Origin: Geomonas agri | GTDB lineage: Bacteria > Desulfobacterota > Desulfuromonadia > Geobacterales > Geobacteraceae | Assembly (NCBI RefSeq): GCF_020179605.1 | Contig: NZ_JAINZO010000002.1 | Coordinates: 1,550,001-1,614,000, forward strand | Direction of reading: 5' to 3' | DNA: 64,000 bases | Shown here: piece after piece, positions 32,315 to 40,086 of the stretch | Position numbering within the stretch: position 1 is the stretch's first letter | Layout: each line of letters opens with the position of its first letter | Position numbers and translations under genes: made by a program | Notes under the pieces: model-generated | What the model was told of the DNA's origin: nothing | The model's database searches: none | The model's input: the letters and a program-made list of their open reading frames with translations, nothing else

Positions 32315-34195
32315 ATGAACTGTCGAAAAGCAGCAGCAGTGAAAACCGGAAGAATGGCGCGACTTGTCTTGTGTTCGGCAATGCTGGGAGCTGCAATCCC
32401 GACCATGGCTTTCGCCATCGGTGGCGCGAGCGGCCCGCATGTCGACTACCAGGTCCAGGGGAAACTGGGCGAGGTCATCATGAACCCCTATGACCTGGCG
32501 CCCCTGACCGCGATCATCAAAAACGGCGGCTACGTCCTCAAGGACGTCACGGTGCGCATCGTCCCCAAGGCGGACGGGCAGGAAATCAAATACCACGTCG
32601 CCAACAAGCATCTGCTGACCCACGGCGGCATCCCGGTCTTCGGTCTTTATGCGGACTACGTCAACACGGTCGAAGTCGAGTACTCCAAGCTTTTCAACGG
32701 CAAGTGGGAGCAGGCCAAGGAAAGCTACACCCTCTACGCCCCTCCGGTGTATTCCGAGCCGAACGCCACCAAGACGCTGAAGGCCGCCCTCTTCTCCGGG
32801 GCTAACGTCAAAAAGGTCGACAAGAAGTTCGGCGACCGACTTTATTTTGTGAACAACTTCCTGCACAAGGCGGGCAAAGGGACCAGGGCGGTCTGGAACA
32901 ACCCGACCGGCGGCGCCCTTGAGTGGAACTACTACCCGCAGAACTTCATCGTCGACACCAAGGGCGAAGTCCGCTGGTACATGAAAGCCGACAGCATCTA
33001 CGACCTGAAGTCGATCTACAACGCAGGCGTCATGATGGGCTTCAAGCAGAACAACGACGGCGCCATGAGTTGGGGCTTCGGCCAGCGCTACGTGAAGTAC
33101 GACATCATGGGCAAGGAAGTCTTCAACCGCGAGCTTCCCGCCGGTTACAACGACTTCTCCCACTCCATGGACAACTCCCCCAACGGCAACTACTTCCTCC
33201 GCGTGGCGAGCTCCAACCTTAAGCGTGCCGACGGCAGAAACGTCCGCACCGTGCGCGACGTGATCATCGAGGTCGAGCCTTCCACTGGCTTCGTCAAGGA
33301 CGAGTGGCGCCTCTTCGACATCCTCGACCCGTATCGCGACGTCAACATGAAGGTGCTCGACCAGGGCGCTGTCTGCCTCAACATCGATGCCAGCAAGGCA
33401 GGTCACACCATGACCGCCGAGGAACTCGCCAAGCAGGACGCGAGCGACAAGTTCGGCGACATCGTCGGCGTCGGACCGGGTCGCAACTGGGCGCACGTGA
33501 ACAGCGTCGACCACGATGCCGAGGACGATTCCATCATCATCAGCTCCCGCCACCAGTCGGCGGTCGTCAAGATCGGCCGTGACAAGCAGGTGAAGTGGAT
33601 CCTGGGAAGCCCCGAAGGTTGGAAGAAAGAATACCTGGGCAAGTTCCTGACCCCGGTTGATGCCAAAGGGAACAAGATCGTATGCGAGGCCGGCGGCTCC
33701 AAGTGCCCCGGTTACGAAAACGACGAGGGCGGTTTCGACTGGACCTGGACGCAGCACACCGCGTTCAAGATCGACAGCAAGTCCAAGGGTGACATCATCT
33801 ACGTAAGCGTCTTCGACAACGGCGACAGCCGCGGCATGGAGCAGCCCGCCCTGCCGAGCATGAAGTACTCCCGCGCCGTCATCTACAAGATCGACCAGAA
33901 GAAGATGACCGTCGAGCAGATCTGGGAGTTCGGCAAAGAACGCGGCAACGGCTGGTACAGCCCGGTAACCTCGCTCACCGAATACCAGGCCGACAAGGAC
34001 TCCGTGTTCGTCTACTCGGCGACCGCCGGCGCCGATTTCGACATCACCACCGGCGCGTTCAAGACCGACCCGAACCCGTACATCATGGAGTTCAACTACG
34101 GCGAGAAAGAACCGGCGGTCGAGATACAGCTGAAGGACACCACTGGCTACCAGGCCATGCCGTTCAGCGTGGATAAAGCCTTCACCAACAAGTAA
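32315..34195 (+). CDS. assT: Periplasmic arylsulfate sulfotransferase (PAPS-independent)
   Basis: 626 residues. The signal peptide ends near MAFA-IGG. The enzyme transfers sulfate from one phenolic sulfate ester to another phenol through a sulfo-histidine, in a six-bladed propeller. Candidate active-site residues are the His in NDFSHSMDNSPNGNY, the His and Arg in NWAHVNSVDHD and ISSRHQSAV, and His481 in TWTQHTAF. A cysteine pair Cys457/Cys464 (CEAGGSKC) precedes His481, matching the position of the disulfide that DsbL forms in the E. coli enzyme. The start ATG follows AAAAAGGAGAACAGT. It is the third gene after dsbL and dsbI. Confidence 0.92.
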   Translation: MNCRKAAAVKTGRMARLVLCSAMLGAAIPTMAFAIGGASGPHVDYQVQGKLGEVIMNPYDLAPLTAIIKNGGYVLKDVTVRIVPKADGQEIKYHVANKHLLTHGGIPVFGLYADYVNTVEVEYSKLFNGKWEQAKESYTLYAPPVYSEPNATKTLKAALFSGANVKKVDKKFGDRLYFVNNFLHKAGKGTRAVWNNPTGGALEWNYYPQNFIVDTKGEVRWYMKADSIYDLKSIYNAGVMMGFKQNNDGAMSWGFGQRYVKYDIMGKEVFNRELPAGYNDFSHSMDNSPNGNYFLRVASSNLKRADGRNVRTVRDVIIEVEPSTGFVKDEWRLFDILDPYRDVNMKVLDQGAVCLNIDASKAGHTMTAEELAKQDASDKFGDIVGVGPGRNWAHVNSVDHDAEDDSIIISSRHQSAVVKIGRDKQVKWILGSPEGWKKEYLGKFLTPVDAKGNKIVCEAGGSKCPGYENDEGGFDWTWTQHTAFKIDSKSKGDIIYVSVFDNGDSRGMEQPALPSMKYSRAVIYKIDQKKMTVEQIWEFGKERGNGWYSPVTSLTEYQADKDSVFVYSATAGADFDITTGAFKTDPNPYIMEFNYGEKEPAVEIQLKDTTGYQAMPFSVDKAFTNK

Positions 34196-34210
34196 CCATC
34201 CTGCAAAAAC

Positions 34211-34243
34211 GCCTCAGGCTGAAGATCTCCTTCAGCCTGAGGC
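34211..34243 (+). promoter_or_regulatory. Strong hairpin between assT and tlpA-like gene
   Basis: A perfect 14-bp stem (34211-34224 with 34230-34243, GCCTCAGGCTGAAG) and a 5-base loop without a T-tract. It may slow 3' exonucleases and so raise assT mRNA over the downstream genes, or act as a weak terminator. Confidence 0.6.
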
Positions 34244-34291
34244 ACCATACCATTCCACCGCACTGGAAACCGCATCAGAGAGGTCGTCACC

Positions 34292-34798
34292 ATGAAACGA
34301 TTGGTCCGCTACATCTGCGCCTGCCTTATGACCCTGACGGTGCTTACCGTGTCAGCACCGGGCCAAGCCCAGGATGACGTCGCTCCGATCCGGATCGGCG
34401 CGCCCGCCCCGGACTTCAGGCTCCCCGGACTCGCGGGCGAAGGCAAAAGCCTTGCCCAGTACCGCGGCAAGATCGTCCTCGTGAACTTCTGGGCTTCCTG
34501 GTGCCCCTACTGCCGCGACGAGATGCCATCCATGGACCGGCTGGTCAAGGCCTTCCCCAAGGGGGACCTCGTCATCCTCGCGGTCAACGTCGAGAAAAAA
34601 GTGCCGGAAAGGTTCCGCAAGCTCCCCTTCGCCTTCGATTTCCTCAGCGACGCGAACGGTTTCGTGCAGCAGCGCTACGGGGCGAGCCGCCTGCCCGACA
34701 CCTTCATTGTCGACCGCAAGGGAGTGCTGCGGCAACGGGTGACCGGCGGGATCCCGTGGGATTCCGCCCAGGTCGTAAGCTACCTGAAGTCGCTGTAG
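34292..34798 (+). CDS. TlpA/ResA-like secreted thioredoxin
   Basis: 168 residues with a signal peptide (LMTLTVLTVSAPGQA). A thioredoxin-like domain of the AhpC/TSA-Redoxin type follows (APAPDFRLPGLAGEGKS, VNFWASWCPYCRDEMPS). The active site is Cys71-Pro-Tyr-Cys74; the cis-Pro is in ASRLPDTFIVDRKG. It would be a periplasmic disulfide reductase, probably reduced by the CcdA protein encoded 13 bases downstream. In this cluster it may supply reducing power opposite to DsbL, or reduce the rhodanese. Confidence 0.88.
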   Translation: MKRLVRYICACLMTLTVLTVSAPGQAQDDVAPIRIGAPAPDFRLPGLAGEGKSLAQYRGKIVLVNFWASWCPYCRDEMPSMDRLVKAFPKGDLVILAVNVEKKVPERFRKLPFAFDFLSDANGFVQQRYGASRLPDTFIVDRKGVLRQRVTGGIPWDSAQVVSYLKSL

Positions 34799-34811
34799 AG
34801 GGGGGATAGCA

Positions 34812-35564
34812 ATGACCTTTTTTGGCTCGGACATCACCTTCTGGATCGCATTCTCGGCGGGCTTTCTCTCCTTCTTTTCTCCCTGTGTGCTGCCGCTGAT
34901 CCCCTCCTACATCACCTACATAACGGGACTCTCCTTCGGGCAGTTGCAGGAAGCCCATCCGGCACGGAAGGTGCGCCTGACCGTCCTCATCCACTCGGTC
35001 ACCTTCGTGCTCGGCTTCTCCGCGGTCTTCGTCGGCATGGGGGCCCTCGCCGGGCTCGCCTCCTCCACCTTCCAGTCGGTCATGAAGGACGGACTTACCT
35101 GGCTGCAGCGCGCCGGCGGGCTGCTGATCTTCCTCTTCGGGGTCCACATGTCCGGGCTGTTCCATTTCGGGCTCCTGCTCGGGGACAAAAGGATCCAGGT
35201 GCACAACAAACCGGGCGGCCTTGCCGGCACCTTCCTCGTCGGGATCGCCTTCGCCGCCGGCTGGACCCCGTGCATCGGCCCGATCCTCGGCGCCATCCTC
35301 GCCATGGCCGCCGGCACGTCCGGTTCGGCCGGCAAAAGCATGTTCCTTCTCGGGAGCTACGCAGCGGGGCTAGGGATTCCGTTCATCGTCTCGGGCCTTC
35401 TCTTCCACGGTTTTCTCGATTTCTTCAAACGTTTCAGGGTTCATATCAGGAAGATGGAGTTCTTCACCGGTCTGCTGCTCATGGTCGTGGGGATCCTGCT
35501 CTTCTTCGGCCTCTTCAACACCATGAGCACCGTGCTCTACCAGTTGCTTCCGGCCGGCGCCTGA
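34812..35564 (+). CDS. CcdA/DsbD-type transmembrane thiol-electron transporter
   Basis: 250 residues with six membrane helices in two repeats of three. The conserved Cys are in FFSPCVLPLIPSY and AAGWTPCIGPILG, the PC(V/I)xP motifs of CcdA that carry electrons from cytoplasmic thioredoxin to periplasmic thiol proteins. The protein starts ITFWIAFSAGFLSFFSPC, as in the family. It lies 13 bases after the TlpA-like gene, its presumed client. Confidence 0.9.
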   Translation: MTFFGSDITFWIAFSAGFLSFFSPCVLPLIPSYITYITGLSFGQLQEAHPARKVRLTVLIHSVTFVLGFSAVFVGMGALAGLASSTFQSVMKDGLTWLQRAGGLLIFLFGVHMSGLFHFGLLLGDKRIQVHNKPGGLAGTFLVGIAFAAGWTPCIGPILGAILAMAAGTSGSAGKSMFLLGSYAAGLGIPFIVSGLLFHGFLDFFKRFRVHIRKMEFFTGLLLMVVGILLFFGLFNTMSTVLYQLLPAGA

Positions 35565-35590
35565 ATCCATCCGCAAAAAGGCATATCACC

Positions 35591-36028
35591 ATGAGAATAC
35601 TGATCCTTACCGTCTCGTTTCTGATCCTCAGCAGTCTGGCCGCCCCGGCCGCCAGCCAGGTCCGCTACGCCCCCCTGACGCCCGAGCTCGTTTCGTCAGG
35701 AGTGAAAATCATCGACATCCGCACGGAAAAAGAGTGGCGGGAAACCGGTGTCGTGAAGGGCGCCCTCGGCCTCACCTTTTTCCGCGAGGACAAGACGTAC
35801 GATGCCGACGCCTTTCTGGCGAAGCTGAAGCGATACGTCACATCGAACGAAAGGATCGCCATCATCTGCAGGACAGGCAATCGTTCGGACAAGGTCAGTC
35901 GGTACCTCGCGCAGCACGGCTTCACCTCCGTTACCAATGTCGATGGCGGGGTGACCAGGGCGAAAGAGGCAGGCATCAGGCTGGTGCCTTATCCGCAGGA
36001 CAATGTCTCATTCACCGCGATTCGGTAA
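35591..36028 (+). CDS. Secreted rhodanese-domain protein
   Basis: 145 residues with a signal peptide (ILILTVSFLILSSLAAPAA). The single rhodanese domain has KIIDIRTEKEWRETGVVKGA and the active-site loop CRTGNRSDKV with Cys93. Single-domain rhodaneses move sulfane sulfur or act as thiol carriers. The periplasmic placement and its position between ccdA and a porin gene tie it to the thiol chemistry of the cluster. The start ATG follows 26 bases after ccdA. Confidence 0.85.
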   Translation: MRILILTVSFLILSSLAAPAASQVRYAPLTPELVSSGVKIIDIRTEKEWRETGVVKGALGLTFFREDKTYDADAFLAKLKRYVTSNERIAIICRTGNRSDKVSRYLAQHGFTSVTNVDGGVTRAKEAGIRLVPYPQDNVSFTAIR

Positions 36029-36062
36029 GCAACCGACGCGACACAGATCAAAGGAGCAAGCC

Positions 36063-36977
36063 ATGAAATTCAGCAAGCGTATCCTCCCGCTTTCCCTCGC
36101 GGCACTTTGCACCTGCGCGGGCCTTTCCTGGGGTGCCGATACCCCTGCCGCCCCCCAGCCCTTCGGCCCCACCATCTCCGCCTTCGGTCCTGGCGGTACC
36201 GGTTTCCCGGTGGGAAAACTTGGTGTCCTTCTGAACTATCAATACTGCGCGACCGACGGCGTCCGTAACGGGGGGAGCGAAGTAAACGAAAATGTCAGGC
36301 TGTCGAAGAATGTCGGGGTGGTGAAATTGCGCTACGGCATCATTGAGGGGCTCGACGTTCGCACTGCGACCCCCATCTACGATGTTTACAAAAAGAACAA
36401 GGTGACTGGAACAGGAGAGCATCTCGGGTGGATCGGCGATACGGCGATCGCACTGCACAAGGTGCTCTTGAACCAGGCGAAGGGCGCACCGTTTGACCTG
36501 GCGGTGGACGTCGGCCTCGTGGTACCGACGACGGATGTCAGCAGCAAGAGCGTCGACTTCGTCGGCAACGGTGCGTGGGGCACCGGCGGCGCCGTCGGCC
36601 TCACCTATTCGACAGGCTCGCACCGCATCGACCAGGAGGTTCATGTCTACACCTTCACGGAAGGCGCTCACGACTACCGTAAGCCTACCTACGTGCGGAG
36701 TACGACCGCCTGGGGCTACGCGGTGAACAATTACTTCGACATGGGGGCGGAATCCCAGTTTGACTGGAACGGCAAGAGCGAGAAGAACGGCACGAGCCAG
36801 GGCGATTCGAAGAACGAATGGTATGCGGGGCCCAAGATGGCCTTCAAGTACCGGCCGGCTGGGTTCGCGGCAGGCTTGGCGGCCATGTTCCCGATGGCGC
36901 GGTGGTACGAGGCGAATACCCCCTCCGAGGGGTTCCGGATCGAGTTGAAGCTGAGCAAGACCTTCGACCTATTGTAG
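36063..36977 (+). CDS. Outer-membrane porin-like transporter (phenol/aromatic MetA-pathway type)
   Basis: 304 residues with a signal peptide (PLSLAALCTCAGLSWGA). The rest consists of alternating amphipathic strands with aromatic ends and a C-terminal FDLL ending in a hydrophobic residue, as in beta-barrels. Blocks such as GVVKLRYGIIEGLDVRTATP and VGLVVPTTD resemble the transporter family often annotated as MetA-pathway of phenol degradation. Its task would be passage of phenols or aryl sulfates through the outer membrane, fitting the sulfotransferase upstream. Start ATG at 36063 follows AAAGGAGCAAGCC. Confidence 0.72.
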   Translation: MKFSKRILPLSLAALCTCAGLSWGADTPAAPQPFGPTISAFGPGGTGFPVGKLGVLLNYQYCATDGVRNGGSEVNENVRLSKNVGVVKLRYGIIEGLDVRTATPIYDVYKKNKVTGTGEHLGWIGDTAIALHKVLLNQAKGAPFDLAVDVGLVVPTTDVSSKSVDFVGNGAWGTGGAVGLTYSTGSHRIDQEVHVYTFTEGAHDYRKPTYVRSTTAWGYAVNNYFDMGAESQFDWNGKSEKNGTSQGDSKNEWYAGPKMAFKYRPAGFAAGLAAMFPMARWYEANTPSEGFRIELKLSKTFDLL

Positions 36978-36991
36978 AGGGGTACCTGGTG

Positions 36992-37483
36992 ATGGCGTCG
37001 CGCATCGGTGGGCAAATGGTGACGGTAAGCGTGAACGAACAGGATTGGCCGCAGCGCCAGGATCTGGAGTGCGGACACGACAGCAGGTACGTGAAGGTCG
37101 TGGCCGTGCTGGACCGTCTGCTCACCGACACCGACCATGGCCAGATGCAAAAAGTCGGAAAGGGGCTCCAGCATCTTCTTGCCAACACCCTTGACCTAGC
37201 CGAGTCGGAAAACAGGGCTATGCGCGAGATCGGATACCCTGAGTGGGTGGAGCACGAACAGGATCATCATCTGCTTTGCACGACCATCGCCAGCCTTTGC
37301 TGGCGATGGTCCCGTTCTCGCCACAGCCTGGATGCCCTGCGCGAGTTGCGTGATCTTGTGCTCCGTCACCTCAGCACCCATGACCACTCGTTTGAGCAGT
37401 ACCTGCGCGGCAACGGCACTGCCAGTGGCCGTCGGCTACGCGGTGCCATGGCATCCTGCGTGGTTATCTCGGCACCGGCGTGA
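36992..37483 (+). CDS. Hemerythrin-like protein with an incomplete ligand set
   Basis: 163 residues, all alpha. Segments resembling the four hemerythrin helices are present: an early His in ECGHDSRYVKVV, the EHEQDHH pair (H-x3-H), and LRHLSTHDHSFEQYL with the H-x4-D motif. In the helix that normally reads HxxxE, the His is missing (ANTLDLAESENRAM). So the diiron site may be altered or lost. ATG at 36992 follows GAGGGG. It closes the assT cluster, 14 bases after the porin gene. It could be an O2-, NO- or redox-sensing protein; the assignment is moderate. Confidence 0.6.
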   Translation: MASRIGGQMVTVSVNEQDWPQRQDLECGHDSRYVKVVAVLDRLLTDTDHGQMQKVGKGLQHLLANTLDLAESENRAMREIGYPEWVEHEQDHHLLCTTIASLCWRWSRSRHSLDALRELRDLVLRHLSTHDHSFEQYLRGNGTASGRRLRGAMASCVVISAPA

Positions 37484-37540
37484 GCGAAGCGGGTTAGCGG
37501 ATGTGCCATTGCTTCGACGTGGTACATCGCAGATGCGGAG

Positions 37541-38947
37541 TTACTCGGCGCAGCAGGAGAGTTGGGTCAGGTCGCGGTTGAAGGCCTGGGCGCACAGGCG
37601 CAGTCCCTCGCCCATGGACGGGTAGACGTGCAGGGTGTCGGCGAGCTCCGTGACGGTCATGCGGCAGCGGATGGCGAGGGCCGCCTCGTTGATGATGTCG
37701 GCGCCGCGATGCAGGCAGACGTGGACGCCGAGGATGCGGTCGGTGACGCGGTCGGCGACGATCTTCACCGCGCCGTCCAGCGCGCCGGTGACGTGAGCCT
37801 TGGGGATGGCGGAGGCGGGAATGCACTGGCACTCCACGTCGAAGCCGGCCTGCCGGGCCGCTTCCTCGCCGTATCCCACCATGGCCACCTCGGGGTCGGT
37901 GAAGATGGCCATGGGGAGGCTCTGGTAATCAAGCTCGCAGTGGCATCCCGCCTCCAGCATATTGTCCACCGCGGCGATCCCCTCGCGCGCCCCAACCGTT
38001 GCGATCTGCATACCGCCGGTAACGTCGCCGGCCGCCCAGATACCCGGCGCCGAGGTGCGCATCTCGCCGTCCACCTTGATGAAGCCGCGCGGGTCCAACT
38101 CCACCCCGGCCTGCTCAAGGCCGATCCCCTCGGTGGCCGGGGCGGTTCCCACAGCCAGCAGCAGCTGCTGGGAGCAGAACTCACGCGGCTCGCCGTCAAT
38201 CAGCGCCTCGACCCGGACTCCTGCCCCGTCGCGTGCCACCGAGCAAACGGCAGCACCCACCACCACCCTAATACCTTCTGCCTCCAGCACGCGCTGCAGC
38301 GCCAGCGCCGGTTCCGGTTCCACAGCCGGAAGCACACGGGGGCCGTTCTCCAGGATAGTAACCGGGACCCCGAGCCGGTGGAACATCTGCCCCAGCTCCA
38401 GCGCAATGACGCCGCCGCCGATGACGGTGAGCGACTGCGGCAGGGTCTTCAACAGGAGGGCGCTCTTGCTGGTCAGGTGCGGAGTGTGCTCAAGCCCAGG
38501 GATCTTCGGGACGCGCGGGTGTCCGCCCGTGGCGATCAGGATGTGGTCGCTTTCGATGACCTGGTCTTCCACCTGCACCTTGCCCGGCGCGATGAAGACC
38601 GCCTTCCCCTTGATCAGTGAAAGTTCAGGGAGCTGCGCCAGCACGTCCAGGTATTTCTTCTGTCTGAGTTCCTGTACCACCGCGAACTTGTGCCCGTCCA
38701 AAGTGGTGTAGTCGACGCCGTCGCGCCTGACCCCGAGCCCCAGCCGCTCACCCAGTTCGGCCTCGTGCCGGAACAGGGCGCAGTGGATCAGGGTCTTGGA
38801 CGGGATGCAGCCCCAGTTGATGCAGGTTCCCCCAAGGACGCTCCGCTCGATCATGATGGACCGCGCACCTCGCTCCTTGGCCCGCAAGGCCGCTGCGAAG
38901 GCGGTGGAACCCGATCCTAATATGACGATCTCCCCTGTCGTACTCAT
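37541..38947 (-). CDS. MerA-like FAD/NAD(P) disulfide oxidoreductase
   Basis: 468 residues. The FAD motif GSGSTAFAAALRA is followed by the redox-active pair Cys42/Cys47 in GGTCINWGCIPSK. The NAD(P) motif is VIGGGVIALELGQ, the second FAD motif is PGIWAAGDVTGG, and a dimerisation domain ends in HVYPSMGEGL. The last residues are LSCCAE, with vicinal Cys465-Cys466 as in mercuric reductase, where they hand Hg(II) to the active site. The N-terminal heavy-metal domain of many MerA proteins is absent, and no merR, merT or merP is adjacent. Start ATG at 38947 follows AAGGGGTG. Mercuric reduction is likely but not proven. Confidence 0.82.
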   Translation of the reverse strand: MSTTGEIVILGSGSTAFAAALRAKERGARSIMIERSVLGGTCINWGCIPSKTLIHCALFRHEAELGERLGLGVRRDGVDYTTLDGHKFAVVQELRQKKYLDVLAQLPELSLIKGKAVFIAPGKVQVEDQVIESDHILIATGGHPRVPKIPGLEHTPHLTSKSALLLKTLPQSLTVIGGGVIALELGQMFHRLGVPVTILENGPRVLPAVEPEPALALQRVLEAEGIRVVVGAAVCSVARDGAGVRVEALIDGEPREFCSQQLLLAVGTAPATEGIGLEQAGVELDPRGFIKVDGEMRTSAPGIWAAGDVTGGMQIATVGAREGIAAVDNMLEAGCHCELDYQSLPMAIFTDPEVAMVGYGEEAARQAGFDVECQCIPASAIPKAHVTGALDGAVKIVADRVTDRILGVHVCLHRGADIINEAALAIRCRMTVTELADTLHVYPSMGEGLRLCAQAFNRDLTQLSCCAE

Positions 38948-38967
38948 GTGAATCACCCCTTCGCTAA

Positions 38968-38996
38968 GTTTACCGTTCCAAGGGCGGCCGGTAAAC
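38968..38996. promoter_or_regulatory. 8-bp inverted repeat upstream of merA-like gene
   Basis: GTTTACCG (38968-38975) and CGGTAAAC (38989-38996) are perfect inverted repeats spaced by 13 bases. They lie 21-49 bases before the start at 38947, a suitable place for a repressor. Confidence 0.4.
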
Positions 38997-39094
38997 AGAA
39001 GAATATACCGCTTTTTTCCCCACCCGGGGTCCGGTGCCTCTCCCGGGAGTCCCCGCCGCACGCCGGTTTTTCCCGTTTTTGCGGGTGATATTCC

Positions 39095-39122
39095 TTGACA
39101 GCGCCGTGTGCGCTGTTGTAAT
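39095..39122 (+). promoter_or_regulatory. Candidate glyQS promoter with palindrome in the spacer
   Basis: TTGACA (39095-39100) and TGTAAT (39117-39122), spacing 16. The perfect inverted repeat ACAGCGC-N5-GCGCTGT (39098-39116) covers the end of the -35 and almost the whole spacer. Confidence 0.5.
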
Positions 39123-39207
39123 CTGGCGAGCCTAACTGTTTGGATACAGTAAACTTTTTTATTCAGAAAGCTGCACCACTTGAAATAACGATTTGATCGG
39201 AGGCGGC

Positions 39208-40086
39208 GTGTTGACATTTCAGGATCTGATCCTCTCCCTGCAGGGGTATTGGGCGGGACAGGGGTGCGTAATCCAGCAACCCTATGATACGGAAAAAGGG
39301 GCGGGTACCTTCAACCCGGCCACCTTCCTGCGCGTGCTCGGGCCCGAGCCGTGGAAAGTGGCCTACGTAGAGCCCTCGCGGCGTCCCACCGACGGGCGCT
39401 ACGGCGAGAACCCGAACCGCCTGCAGCACTACTACCAGTTCCAGGTGATCATGAAGCCCTCGCCCATGAACATCCTGGACCTCTACCTCGACTCCCTGCG
39501 CGCTTTCGGCATCGACCCGAACAAGCACGACATCCGCTTCGTCGAGGACGACTGGGAATCCCCGACTCTGGGCGCCTGGGGCCTTGGCTGGGAAGTCTGG
39601 CTGGACGGCATGGAGATCACCCAGTTTACCTACTTTCAGCAGGCGGGCGGCATCGACCTGAAACCGATCTCCTCCGAGATCACCTACGGCTGCGAGCGGA
39701 TCGCCATGTACCTGCAGGGCGTGGACAACGTCTACGACCTGGAGTGGGTCAAGGGGGTCAAGTACGGCGACATCCACCACGAGAGCGAGGTCGAGTTCTC
39801 CACCTACAACTTCGAGGAGGCTGACGTCGACATGCTGCTCTCCCTCTTCAAGATGTACGAGAAGGAGTGTGTCCGCCTGGTCGAGAAGGGGCTGGTGCTT
39901 CCGGCCTACGACTACGTCATGAAATGCTCCCATACCTTCAACCTCCTGGACGCCCGCGGCGCCATCTCGGTCACCGAGCGCGCCTCCTACATCGGCAAGG
40001 TGAGGAACGTGGCACGCCTGTGCGCGGAAGGATACCTGCAGATGCGCGAGCGGCTCGGCTTCCCGCTCCTGAAAGGAGGTCGCTAA
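39208..40086 (+). CDS. glyQ: Glycyl-tRNA synthetase alpha subunit
   Basis: 292 residues with the full alpha-subunit signature: [52 protein letters not shown] and [20 protein letters not shown]-type blocks. It forms an alpha2beta2 enzyme with GlyS and contains the class II catalytic core that charges tRNA-Gly. The GTG at 39208 or TTG at 39211 is the start; GGAGG sits five to eight bases upstream. Its TAA overlaps the glyS ATG by one base. The leader of about 85 bases shows no T-box features. Confidence 0.96.
   Translation: MLTFQDLILSLQGYWAGQGCVIQQPYDTEKGAGTFNPATFLRVLGPEPWKVAYVEPSRRPTDGRYGENPNRLQHYYQFQVIMKPSPMNILDLYLDSLRAFGIDPNKHDIRFVEDDWESPTLGAWGLGWEVWLDGMEITQFTYFQQAGGIDLKPISSEITYGCERIAMYLQGVDNVYDLEWVKGVKYGDIHHESEVEFSTYNFEEADVDMLLSLFKMYEKECVRLVEKGLVLPAYDYVMKCSHTFNLLDARGAISVTERASYIGKVRNVARLCAEGYLQMRERLGFPLLKGGR

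Noticed and set aside
36818-36991. Upstream extension of the hemerythrin-like ORF into the porin gene
   Set aside because: The extra residues overlap the porin coding sequence in another frame; the ATG at 36992 has its own ribosome binding site.
39123-39207. T-box leader upstream of glyQ
   Set aside because: The leader is only about 85 bases, with no T-box sequence and no terminator.
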